Below are positions 23,875-35,517 of a stretch of 64,000 nucleotides of DNA, in pieces. The stretch lies in assembly GCA_034401135.1 (NCBI GenBank), contig JAWZSP010000005.1:1550001-1614000 (forward strand). The letters are read 5' to 3'. This DNA comes from Volutella citrinella (Eukaryota; Ascomycota; Sordariomycetes; Hypocreales; Nectriaceae). Positions within the stretch are counted from its first letter, which is position 1. Each line of letters starts with the position of its first letter. The position numbers and the translations under genes were made by a program. Below the pieces are notes generated by a model. It was given only the letters and a program-made list of their open reading frames with translations. It made no database searches and was not told the origin of the DNA.

Positions 23875-26309
23875 TCACACTTTGAGTTCTCGTGCCCTGC
23901 AGCCGGTGCAGAGCACAACTGTTCCCTCCGGAACCTCCTTGGTAAATATCTGCCCATCCTCGAAGCCTCCACGACACTCCGCACAGCGGAAGCACGTTTC
24001 ATGCCACTCTCCGCCAAGGGCCTGGATATACTGTCCGATGACGGCCGTCTTGCACATCCGGCACTTGGGCGCCCGGCGCTCAGTCCGCTTCGTCTGGCAT
24101 TTGATGCACCAGGCATAGCCATCCTTTTCGATGTGCGTCATGCCATGCTCAAACGGATCGCCGCACTCTGCGCAGAAGAAATGGCCGTAGTGCCAGTGCT
24201 CTCCCAGAGCTACAATGTGCTCGCCCAGGATGGGCGTCTTGCAATGCTTGCAGCGTGGGGCGAACATCTCGTGCCAGTCCAGGTGGCAGAAGAACCGGAG
24301 ACGGTCGTCTCCATCCTCTGCCATGGTCATGCCTGGCACTTCTTCCAGAATCTCACCTGCAGCACGGCGCCGGAGACGGTCGAGCCGCTCACGGCGGACG
24401 TGATCTGGCTCGGGGCTGATTTCCATCGCCTCCAGGCCCGTTCCGCAGGAGAAGCAGCTGAAGCACTTGGGATGAAACCGCTCCGGCCCTCCAGCGAGCG
24501 CAACGAACCTTCCCTCGATTGGGAACCCGCACTCGTGGCAGAGGGCGTTCGCCCGGCCGGTGTTGGTGGGATCGGGGGACCAGTGACCGCGGGGTCGTTG
24601 AGCCCGAGGCGGGCCGCGTCGAGCACCTGGGCTTGGTAGGGGCCGAGAGCTCGAAGACGGCTTGGCCCCAGGTTCCGCAATGGTTGGGACGCTTGGGTTG
24701 CCGGGCGCCTCATCCACGGCGATGGTGGGCACGTTGATACTGGGGATAGGGCCGCCTGGCCCATCTTCTGGCTCGTCTATGGCGATTGACGGGATGCCCG
24801 GGCGTTGAACCGCCCTTGGCACTGGCGTAGCTTCCTCCGCCACAACGATACTAGGTATGACCACGGGCGTGGCCTTCGGCTTAGTCGAGGAGCTGGAGGC
24901 TGGGCGGTTTGACCGCTCTGGGCTGGCATCAGTGGACTCGTCCGGGGCTTTCCAATTAGCATCAAAGCTTACAATCGGCCGACCGGGACTGTCACTGACG
25001 GCAGTGGGCTCCGGAAGGTTGGGGCTGCGGTCTTTCAGTCGCATGCTGGTTGCCTCGCGGATATCCTGGCCGCGCACCTCCACTCCGTTCTTCCGTGGCA
25101 GTCCATCATCCACCGTAGCAGGAACATCCGAGGAATTGCTCGTAGTGTAAAGGGGGTTCCTGGATCGAGTTGGGGGATTGCGGTGAATCTCAACTTTATC
25201 CAGGGGCTTGGCCACCTCTGCACTCTCCTGGGGGGACTCAAACCGAACCCGATTTGTTTGGCTCTGGGTTCGGCTGCTCAACTTCTCGGGCGATGCACGC
25301 CCGGAGATGCTTTCCTTGCCCTTGGATGACGACTTGGGCTCTTCTTCCCAAATCTGATCCTCAGAGAACGGTCGACCGACCTCGCCACTGATGTTTCTCT
25401 TGAGGCTGCTCTGCCGACGATGCTCCGAGAATGCTCCTGATCGCGACCCGATGCTGCCGTAGGGTTTGGCCTTTCGGCTGGACTGCTCCCCAGACTGACC
25501 TCTTTCGAGTGATGGGCGGCTCTGGCTGGCGTTGACGTCGCTGCCCGAAGAACTACCCGAGAATGAGCGGGTGCCGGGAATGCTGTTACCATCACCGACG
25601 CTGGCGGTCCTGGCGTGAGCATAGCTGTTCTTCCTAAGGTGGGACGTGTAGCGATATGGGGCATCTGGCTGGGGCTTTTGTACACCGTTTTGGTGCTGCC
25701 ACACGAGCTCAGCAGCCTCATCAAGAGCGGCAGAGTAGATGCGTGCCTCGTCTTCTGGTCCAGCCTTCGCATCACTCTTGGGGGCCTTCCGCAGCTCCAT
25801 CTCCTCCATGGCATCGCGCAGGGAGTTTGCTTCCTCCTTCTCCATCCACCGTTGTCCGCGCTCAATGTAGGTAGCGCTGGGGACAACCTGCGATGGCTTC
25901 AGCGGGACCGAGGCGGCGCCAGGAACGTAGCCGCGGCCTCGGCCGCTGAGGGTAGAGTATCGAGATGCGACACTGGGAGTCTTGGACGGGACGCGCTCGA
26001 TGGCTGGGAGGCTCTCGGTCTGCGAGGAGGCTTCAGGGCTAAACCGGCCTGAACGGAGTGTGCTGGTGCGACTGACGGGCTCGGGACGGGCTCCGGCGGG
26101 CTGAGGTCTGGCGCCGCCAGGCCTGGCGACGCGGTTCGAGCGTAGGTCGGCGAGGTAGCGCGCTGCATTGGCAAGCCGGGTTAGCGTGGAGGAACTTGCT
26201 CGTGGCCGTGCTCACGATGCGTACCAAACTGCTCGTTGGACATGTACGAAGGCGACGGCGGCGTCACCTTGCGTGACTTGCCGTCGCTCGGCCTCGCAAT
26301 AGTTGGCAT
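23875..26309 (-). CDS. LIM-domain protein (paxillin-like, three LIM domains)
   Basis: Probable cytoskeletal or cell-polarity adaptor. Exons are 26309-26225 and 26162-23875, giving 790 aa. The intron is 62 nt (GTACGC...ATGCAG) and joins MSNEQF to ARYLADLRSNR. Three C-terminal LIM zinc modules start at CHECGFPIEGRFVAL, CKHCKTPILGEHIVAL and CRMCKTAVIGQYIQAL. Each has the usual H-x2-C and C-x2-C ligands. LIM1 has an insertion of about 35 residues between the two zinc-coordinating halves. About 560 residues of Ser/Pro-rich sequence precede the LIM region. Start uncertain: the frame is open upstream and ATGs at 26438 and 26477 would add 43 or 56 residues. I chose 26309 because the following PPSPSYMSNEQF block looks conserved. 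The architecture resembles yeast Pxl1 or Rga-type adaptors but no RhoGAP domain is present. Confidence 0.85.
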
Positions 26310-26748
26310 CGTGGCCGAACGACCTGGTGCGTAGGAATATATTAATAATGTCTTCTCCTCGACATGCAGCGTGCGCGGCGAGAGAGGTGATGGATGGTTC
26401 ACCAGTGGTGTGAGGACCGTTACTTTTGTATCGCCCATGATGGATAGGGCCAGCGTTAAGCGGGGTTGGCACGGCAACGGACGCCATGGCCGGGGGGGCT
26501 GGCTTTCAGTTGCGTCAAAGAGTCACCACTGGCAACAGCGTCAATGCCAGGAAGCAAACTATCCTGTTTTCGGCAATATTTTTATAGACGCCCGTCTTCC
26601 TACTATTGGGGAGGTTTAATACAGTATTTATACACGAGATTTGTCCCTCACGGCTCAATAGGACAGACAACTGGTCGAGCGGGGCGTGGCGCGCGGCTCT
26701 GTCGTGTCTGCCTCCTATTTGCCGGGTTACCACTGGCTGGCGGCCAAG
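26310..26748. other. Spacer between COX19 end and LIM gene start
   Basis: 439 bp. It holds the LIM-gene promoter or leader and the COX19 3' end. No supportable gene beyond the possible LIM N-terminal extension. Confidence 0.5.
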
Positions 26749-27287
26749 TTACCACCGCAACTCGCCTTTGACACCCTTCTCAGGCTCCTTTGGCGGCGGT
26801 GGAGGCTCCTGGAAGCCCAGGTTTTTGAACTCGTCTCTCGCCATGAGATTCCTGCATTGAATTGCACTGTCAGCCGTCCGTCTTCCCCCGGCAGCGGCAT
26901 GGCGCCGTCGTGCTACGTCATGGAGTCCCGCCCTTACCTGTCCATCCTGCAGCCCAGATAGGCCTTTGCTAGGTCACGGCAGGCATCTTCGTTGACGCCG
27001 CGCACCTTTTTGATGCATGCGAGGTAGCTTGTCATTGCCTTTTGGCATTCGCCTATAGACCAGTCTCAGTTGCTTTGTCCTTGTTTAATTTTGCTTCTGC
27101 AACTGGTGCAGTTTCCCGTGGAGGCGTGCAGTTTGCTAACTAACCGTCATGATCAAGGGGAAAACTGCCACGCTGCGGTCTGGTCAAGGATTGGTCAGCT
27201 TGCAAGAGGCAACAAACACCATTTGCAGTATACTCACGGCGTAGGCTTTGTCGGTGGCAAGGCGCCGGGGCTTCCAAAAGTACTCAT
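26749..27287 (-). CDS. COX19: Cytochrome c oxidase assembly factor COX19 (twin CX9C)
   Basis: Intermembrane-space and cytosolic protein needed for copper delivery and assembly of cytochrome c oxidase. Exons are 27287-27238, 27179-27145, 27052-26938 and 26851-26749, giving 100 aa. Every junction restores the family sequence: [17 protein letters not shown], then [12 protein letters not shown], then [16 protein letters not shown], then [13 protein letters not shown]. Two CX9C pairs are visible, [11 protein letters not shown] and [11 protein letters not shown], oxidised by MIA40/ERV1 in this family. The second exon is only 35 nt. The C-terminal tail is Pro/Lys/Glu-rich. Divergent from VPS1 across 516 bp. 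Confidence 0.93.
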
Positions 27288-27803
27288 GGCGTCGGCTTGT
27301 GTTTTCCTTGGCTGCTCCCCAATGAGTGTCGACTCACTCTCATGGCACGTAGTAAAAGTCGTGCCACTGTGCCACACACTCTGCTGCCCCGTTAAAGCAA
27401 CATTTGCTGTTTACCGGCATGGCCTGTGGCTGGTGGGTCGCGGGCGGTGTGGGTGGTCCACGCTCAGGCCATGTCCCTGCTTCCTGGGTGCCGGCGGGCG
27501 AACAGCCGAGAAGCCCCCGGTGGGTACTCGGGTCAGACGCCCTGTAAGCTGGTATCTACGGGTACTGAGGCGTACGACCACACGTGAACCCGACGCCAAC
27601 GCCGCAACCCTGAAGCGCTGCATCAACGCATCAACGCATGAATTCCTGGAATTGACAGCGACGCGCGCAGACCACAACCCCGTGTCCTTGGCCCGCGGTC
27701 CTTTGACGACCCGACTTGCAAGCCACCTCTGCGTGCCTACACACACGCCTGCTGCGTCTGCCATCGTTGCTCGTCACTGCGTCGTCTGCGCCCCAAAGTC
27801 AAC
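27288..27803. other. Divergent promoter COX19 / VPS1
   Basis: 516 bp without a supportable gene. Open frames across it are interrupted and lack domains. Confidence 0.6.
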
Positions 27804-30401
27804 ATGGCTGCCCTCGGCGAGGACCTCCTCATCACCGTCAACAAGTTGCAAGACCTTGTCTTCAACACCATCGGCAGCGACTCCCTGGACCTGCCCCAGA
27901 TTGTACGCATACTGAGGCTCCCATTAACTGCTGTCGTGTCGTGGCCGGGCTAACGCAGCTGCAGGTTGTCGTCGGATCCCAGTCCGCAGGCAAATCTTCC
28001 GTCCTCGAAAACATTGTCGGCCGAGACTTTCTACCCCGAGGAAGCGGCATCGTCACCCGTCGACCACTGATCCTCCAGCTCATCAATGTGCCCGAGGATG
28101 AAAGTGCCCCGGACCCTGCCTCCGACCCTTATCGGTCGCCAGACGCCGCCCGTCGCTCCGAATGGGCGGAATTCCACCACATCCCCAACCGCCGCTTCAA
28201 CGACTTTTCCGATGTGAAGCGAGAGATTGAGAACGAGACGGCCCGTGTCGCCGGCACAAACAAGGGCATCAACAGGCAGCCCATCAACCTGAAGATATAC
28301 TCTCCCCACGTCCTCAACCTCACTCTGGTTGATCTTCCTGGCCTGACAAAGGTATAATTGAAATAAATAAACCCTTCCACCCATGCACTCGTCATAGAGC
28401 CCCACTAATCATTCACCTTCACCTTGTGCCCAGGTTCCCATCGGTGACCAACCTACCGACATCGAGAAGCAGACTCGCAACCTCATCTCCGAGTACATTG
28501 CCAAGCCCAATAGTATCATCCTTGCCGTCTCTCCCGCCAACGTCGACATCGTCAATTCCGAGGCCCTGAAGCTAGCCCGACATGTCGATCCCCTTGGCCG
28601 AAGGACCATTGGCGTCCTGACCAAGGTCGACCTGATGGATCACGGCACCAATGCTCTCGACATTCTCTCCGGTCGTGTGTACCCTCTGAAGCTGGGATTC
28701 ATTGGCGTCGTCAACCGCTCGCAGCAGGATATACAGGGCAACAAGCCCATGGACGAGGCCCTGCAGGCCGAGGCCGACTTCTTCAAACACCACCCTGCCT
28801 ATCGCAACATCTCGACTCGATGCGGCACTCGATTCCTCGCAAAAACATTAAACACTACTCTGATGGGACACATCCGAGAGCGATTGCCCGACATCAAGGC
28901 CCGCCTGAACACTTTGATGGGCCAGACCCAGCAAGAGCTTGCCAGCTATGGCGACATGCACTTCAGCGGCAAAGAGCACAGAGGATCTCTTATTCTACAG
29001 CAAATGACTCGCTTCGCCACATCCTTCACTTCCTCCATTGATGGTACTTCGACCGAGATTTCCACCAAGGAGCTTTGTGGTGGCGCTCGCATCTACTACA
29101 TTTTCAACTCCGTCTTCGGAAGTGCGCTTGACACCATTGATCCTACCTCTAACCTGTCTGCCCTTGACATCCGAACGGCAATCCGAAACTCTACTGGTCC
29201 TCGACCCAGCTTGTTCGTCCCTGAGATGGCTTTTGATCTACTGGTGAAGCCCCAGATCAAGCTTTTGGAGATTCCCAGCCAGCGCTGTGTGGAGCTGGTT
29301 TATGAGGAGCTTATCAAGATCTGCCATACATGTGGCTCTACCGAACTCTCTCGGTATCCTCGACTACAGGCCAAGCTCATCGAGACTGTGTCAGACCTGC
29401 TTCGCGAGAGGTTAGGACCTGCGTCCTCCTATGTGGAGTCTCTCATCTCGATACAGCGTGCCTACATCAACACCAACCACCCCAACTTCCTCGGCGCCGC
29501 TGCTGCCATGAGCAACGTGGTGAGCGCCAAGCAGGAGCGTGAGCGTAAGCGTCTTATTCAAGAGGAGCGCGACCGACGAGAAAAGCGCCGACTGAAGGAA
29601 ATCGAGGCCAACGGCGACCCTGAGGACGAGGACATCACCAGTCCGGCCGAGAAGGCTGAGGCTATCAAGAACAAGATTAAGCCCCCCCGTAGCCTGTCAC
29701 CGCCAGTCAGGGAGAACGGCACCGGTAGCCTCGCTGCGGCTATGAACTCGACCACTCTCAATGGAATCCGGTCAGCATCGCCTGCGAGATTGAACCAGCA
29801 GGGTCTCGGTGGAGCTAAGGACACATTCCTGAACTACTTCTTCGGCAAGGATGGCATCTCCCATGGCGCTCTACCCAGCCCCATGATCAACGGACGACAC
29901 CTTAGCCAGGGCTCCGAGACTGGCATCCCTACGATCCGACGGGAAGAAAAGCTTTCCCAGCGACCCTCGACCTCGCACGACGACGAGTACGACCGAACAG
30001 GCAAGCGATACGGCCTGGCTTCCCAGTTTGTAAGTATATCGTCATTAAGATCTGTGTCGAGCTGTGAAACTAACGGACCGCCGCAGCAGGGAGAATCAGA
30101 TGAGCCCGCCATGACGGACCGGGAGGTCATGGAGACGGAATTGATCAGGGCTCTGATCTCTTCGTACTTCAACATTGTCCGCGAGAGCATCGCCGATCAG
30201 GTTCCCAAGGCGGTCATGCACCTGCTCGTCAACCACTGCAAGGACGTGGTCCAAAACAGGCTGGTGAGCGAGCTGTACAAGGAGAGCCTCTTTGAGGAGC
30301 TTCTGTACGAAGATGACGGCGTCAAGAAGGAGCGCGAGAAGTGCGAACGACTGCTCCAAACGTACCGCGAGGCGGCCAAGATCATTGGCGAGGTATTGTA
30401 A
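27804..30401 (+). CDS. VPS1: Dynamin-like GTPase VPS1
   Basis: Large GTPase acting in vacuolar protein sorting, endosomal and peroxisomal fission. Exons are 27804-27902, 27965-28351, 28434-30029 and 30087-30401, giving about 798 aa. G1 motif GSQSAGKSS is near residue 37 and the G3 motif DLPGLTK ends at the exon 2/3 junction (residue 162). G4 TKVDL follows. The middle domain ends near [10 protein letters not shown] charged Ser/Pro-rich insert precedes the GTPase effector domain (about the last 100 residues, [19 protein letters not shown]). There is no PH domain, as expected for Vps1. The last intron is 57 nt, a multiple of three with no stop, and has tandem CAGCAG acceptors. The protein is longer than yeast Vps1 (704 aa) because of the insert. 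Confidence 0.95.
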
Positions 30402-30902
30402 AGGCAAGTGCCTTTCCTTTCGCAGAGAGACTTCGGCGGCATAGAGATCAAGCGACCAGCGGTAATGAAGCGCCCGCTACGAGGCTGAGACGCGCCGTGG
30501 TAAGACGATGTAACGAGAGGTGGAAATATGTTGTGCCATCACTTGCATTGCACCGCGGGCTGCTCTCGGGTGCAGAGGGCGGACTCGTGTCGCTGCGCTG
30601 CTGTAAACTTTCCTGTCATTTTTTTGTACACCACACAACGGCCGGCGTCGGGTTGCTGCCGCTCTACAGATGAATGGCTGCTATCCGCAAGGAGCAGTCG
30701 GAATTGGAAGGGGGCTTGTATGTAAAACATCTCGGCTCGACCTCTTCACTACTTATCAGAATACATGTACCACTTGCGCAGCGTGCGGAATTCCTGTCCG
30801 TCTAATTTGCTCAGTTCCAGAAGGCACCGCATTGATGCGCTTGGTATTGAACCGACATCTGCTCAAGGATGCCTGGTGCCATCAATCCAAGGCAGAAGGC
30901 CC
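30402..30902. other. Convergent 3' spacer
   Basis: 501 bp between VPS1 and the large F-box gene. No gene supported. Confidence 0.6.
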
Positions 30903-33900
30903 TCAACGCCAGCCATAGAAAACAGGCCTGTCTCTACTCCCTGGCTGAGCATCGTACTCCTCGTATCCAGCTGGCAGAGGGGTTCTCGTGTGTGCTGTCG
31001 TTGCAGCTCTCGTCATCGCAGCCTGGTAGCTGGTTGGGTGTATGCTTGTTGAGCCATCTCGCTGTTCCCTCGGCTCTGGCCGCATGTCATGTGCCGCATA
31101 GTGTTCGCCCGCATCTTGCCGAACAGGCCGCCTGACCAGGTATGTCCCTCTGGAATCGGTAACCTCGACGAGCTGATATCGCTCAGCGACGGGTTCCAAG
31201 GGGCGTGGGTAGTTGTCCTGATACACCCGGCGGGGCAACCTCTCCGGTTCGTGGCGGTAGGCTATAGGCCCATATTGCGGGGGATGCTCGACGAGTTGAT
31301 TTTGGCGATGTGGATCATAAGCCGGGGATGCAGGCCGAGCCGGAGTATTCGCTCCCATGCTGCCGTAGGGATCATGCATGGGACTCGCTAAGTAGCCGCC
31401 GGGCTGTCTCCTTACCCTCCGGAGCTCCCGGCCCGAAGTGTCCACATAAATAACTTCCTCGGGAGCATAATCGATATGGTGGTCGAAATATTGCAGAGGG
31501 CGGTTTCTCTCATCTATCCTGGCTGGCGCGTCGGCTGGTATATGAATAGCCCCTGCTGGACTCCGATGTGAGGCTTCCCAATCTAGCCTCGTAGAGCTCG
31601 GGTAACGTGGATAACCGCCCGCTTCGGGGTAGTAGGCAGTAGCCGGCAATCTATGCTCATGATCAACGTGGCTCGGTGGCCCCGATCGACCGGAAGCGGA
31701 CCTTGAGCGCATAAGCGAGACCTCGGGGTGAGCACTGGCATGCATTCCTGTTTCCGTGTGCTCCATGGCTTCTTCTTGTCTGGACTGACCCACGCTCGGA
31801 GGTCTGGACACCTCTAACCGACGACGCTCTGCTTTTTTGGCGGCGGCCATCCGACCCTTCTTGCCCAGTCTCTTCGGTCGAGTCTTGTTCGATCCATACA
31901 CCTCCCATGCCGGTCGTAGATTTGGGATATTCTCTGGGAGGGCTGAAGGCAACACGGGGTCAACAACAGGTTGCCCATGGGGGTTTGAAACCCTAGAGTC
32001 GGGCCGCTGCATCTCTCGAGTCGGAGACTTGGGCTCTTCCCAGCTCTCCAAATCTGTTGGTTCCTGGGCTGCAGCCTGGGGTGCGTCATCAACCCCTGGG
32101 GATTTGAATGCCCATGGCAGAGTGTCCTTAACCGCCTCACGAGTCACTGGTTTGCCCTCAACAAGGTTTGGCAGTAATAGGAGCTCAGACATAGGCGGAA
32201 GCAGAACCATCTCTAAGCGCCAATCCATGGGCTGACGACCCACTTTCTGAGCATCTTCAACATGTTGCCGCTGAAAGTGTTTTACTAGCTTCGGCAACGA
32301 ATAGCTGTTCTTATTCTGGGCCTTCCCCGGCTTCTTCTTTGCCGTGCTGCAAGCCTTGCAGCCGATTCCACTTAGACTCCGGATGGGACGCATCTGCAGG
32401 TCATTTGTCAAACCATCAACAAACATATGCAGAGGCGCAGCTTCTGAGAACTTGGTTTGGAACTGTTTGGCCACATGGTGCACAATGACACAGGTCCTGA
32501 CGGACGCATGCAGCTCTTTTACCGGAGACATTTTGTCCCATGTCTGCCTTGCAATTGTGGCCATCTCCATGAGTTGTGGCCCATACTTGGGTTCTGCCAA
32601 GTCCGCGGTCCCCGGCACCTGAGGATGAGGGTATGGAAGGGAAAAGGCCGGGGGAGGATAACTGCTATGGTCCATATGCTCCATTGATTGGATTTGTTGA
32701 GATATTGGACCTTGGAGCGGATGTTGTCCAAGGTGACTGGAAGATACCAGGCCCGAGTGATGCATAGGCGGGAATGAAACCGGCATTAAAGTGCCCTGGT
32801 TTGCAACGGGGTCCAAGACCGGCGCCATTGCTATACCACCGTCAGGTGCCGAATAATGCGCCAGGTGGAGTGGCCCTGCATCTGCAGCCGGCACTGAGCC
32901 TCGAGGTTGTGTCTGGGTGTCTGGCTTATGGTCTTTGCAAGGCTGCTTCTTATTTGGTACGCCCGGCGTCAGGCTGAAGGGAGGGATCTCAGGCCATTCC
33001 GCCCTCCAATACACCACGACGTTTCCAGCGCTGAGAACGGTTGTGTGTTTCGCGGCGTAGTGCTGCACAACTGCCTCAAGCCCATAAAACTTGGTCGCTT
33101 TCTCACAGCCATTGCAAGCGAAGACGTCTTTTCGGAGGGGTTCCGTGATAGGCTTTACCTTGAAATCGAACACCCATTTCATATTCTCCAGCGTTAGCTT
33201 CCGGGTCCACGGTCCCTGTGGAGGCTCAACCATTGGGGTTCCGCCAGCCGTGATGATGGCATCGTCTTCCCGAGCAATTTCCGCGTAAAACATTTCACGA
33301 ACGTATCGTAGCACGTTCGCAGCAAATAGGGCACTGGTAGCCTTCTTGACCCTTTTGCCGTTCTCCCACGCTTTGCTGATCACCTCATCTGCCAAGTCCG
33401 AGATGCGTGCACGGAGAGGCCCCTGAGCCTCGTCCCAGTCACTGTCCTTCACTTGATTTGTCTCCTTGGCAAGAATATTCGCCTCATGGATCGCGGAAGG
33501 GTCCGCCTTACTCTCCTTACGCCTTGCGGCCTTCCTTTGTGCCATAAGCTTGGGTTTCAGATGTTCCCAAGCCTTATCATTAAGAGGCGAAATGATCTGG
33601 AGAGCCGCTTGGAAGGATCGCATATGGACAAGTGTATCCGGGGTGATTGGCGGATCCAGTAACATCGCGCGGCGCTCGATCTCTGCCCGCCTCGCGGCTT
33701 TCATATCGGCTACCTCTTGTTTTGTTCTTTTTTGGTTCCCACGGGAGCGCGCCGGAGTTGTACTGACGTCCGTATTTGTGGAATGCTGTAGTTGGTGAGC
33801 GAGCTGTGCTTCGTGACTTCCTGCGAGGGTGGCTTTTCTGAGCGTTCCCTCTTCTCCGCCTGCTTCGCGTTCCGGCGCCGCGGGATTCTGGGATAGAGAT

Positions 33901-35020
33901 GCCCGCATTTGCCGTATACCTCCCCCCACATCCCACTTTTCCCATCGTGAGGCATCAACTAGCAATCTCTTGCCTCGAAGCTCAAGGCCCTTGACCCACT
34001 CCTCCGCAGCCGCGGAGCCAAGCAACTTGACGGATTCAAACTCTGATATGACTTGATCAAAATGATCTGCCCAAAAAACTTTTGTGACTTGCGTTTGAGA
34101 TAGCGCGGCCTCTGCTTGCAGAGTCTGGGGTGCTATAACATGTAAAGTATCCGTTATCAAAGCTGCAGGAAGTGCTGGCAAAAGTAGTGAGGGAAATAAC
34201 GGAGATAAGAGTACGTCTAGTTCCTACAAGCGAAGTGAGACTTATTATGTAAGAAACATCGACCGACATGAAGACTTACCTTGATACTCCGGTCTGCCAA
34301 ACACTTCCCGCAAGTCGTGACTCCGAAAGGGAAAATCGGGGACACTCCTTTGCTGCCTGGTCCGCGTTGCGAAGGGTAATTTTCGAGGAAGTTGCTCGAG
34401 TCACCCCTGAAGGCACAAAATTGGCATGAAGGAGAACATGCAAGGCGCCACATCTCGAGCTCTGACTTCCCCTTCAGCGGTGCGGGCATCCGCGGCCAAT
34501 AAAGGCGCCTCGATGCTTGCCATATTGCGTCAGGTAGCAATAGGGGCAAGTTGGAGCAGGGTACAGAGTCAAGACGGGGCGCCTCGAATGCAGACGACGG
34601 ATCGAGAAAGAAATGAAACAGTTTGTTGACAGACAACAAACGACCCAGAGCGCTGGGCGGAAGGAAGGCAAAGATATGTTGCCATATATTCCCTGGGATC
34701 TGACGAGACCGATCCGGCAGTGATTGATGCAAGGTAGGCGATGGTTCTGCTGAGGAGCATAGCACCTTTTGCTTCTTTACACTGTCCGGTTGGCTCAGGC
34801 TCAGACCAGGTGATTTGCGCTTCTTGCTGGAGGCTGCGCTATCCTCGATGTTAGCCGGCATCAGAGACGCGCCAGGATCATCGCTTGAGATATCCATAGT
34901 TTCGTGGATCTCTCGAGACATTGATTCTGGCCGATTCTCGTTGGCCTCGCTTGCAATGGTGAGAAGGGGATCTGAGCCACAAGGAGAGCCCCTTGAAAAC
35001 CCTCTGTTCCCGAAATCCAT
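30903..35020 (-). CDS. Large F-box protein with two C2H2-like zinc fingers
   Basis: Function not known; possibly an SCF adaptor. Exons are 35020-34280 and 34223-30903, giving 1353 aa. A 56-nt intron (GTAAGT...TTGTAG) joins DRSIK to ELDVLLSPLF. A Lys/Ser-rich nuclear-localisation-like KKRKSPGLS lies near residue 67. An F-box (IPGNIWQHIFAFLPPSALGR) is near residues 110-150, followed by CQFC and CGKC pairs that could bind zinc. In exon 2, CNGCEKATKF...HYAAKHT (about residue 616) and CKACSTAKKK...HFQRQHV (about 866) fit C-x2-C...H-x4-H fingers. The last 350 residues are Arg/Pro/Tyr-rich and disordered. The start is the first in-frame ATG. The pairing of F-box and fingers in one protein rests on the splice join. 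Confidence 0.82.
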
Positions 35021-35517
35021 TGCTTTGGCCGTACCGCAGTGAAACAGAAGCCTTGCTGCTCAGAACGGCGGGCATGGGGAGCGTAGCAGATTGGTGAACA
35101 CTTGTGTCGACCAGGCCAGGTAACGCAACGATCTTGGTAGAACCGATGCGCGATGTGGAGAGCGGATGGAGATGAGAAAAAAAAACACCTCCCGTACACC
35201 AAGTGACTGTTAATGGCCCATGTGCGAGCATGTAGCCCAAAATTGAAGCGTCGAGGGTTACGTGCTGTTTGCTGTTACATTGGAAAAATTGGGGAGCTAT
35301 CGCGAGGCGCTGTCTTGCCCAATTCCCAGATGACATAAGCAGCGATTATACACGACGATGCATGCATACCACGAAATAATGCAGCCATTGGCACAAGTAC
35401 AACCAAGTCAAAGCGGCGAGTTTTTATTCCTTCCTCTCTTCAGTAATTGCATCGACATGTTCATCAACGTCGTGTGCCACCGCTATTTTACATGGCGCTA
35501 CTTTTCCAGCTCGCCCA
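35021..35517. other. Spacer between Zn2Cys6 gene end and F-box gene start
   Basis: 497 bp. It is the presumed promoter of the large F-box gene plus the 3' end of the transcription factor. Nothing further supported. Confidence 0.55.
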
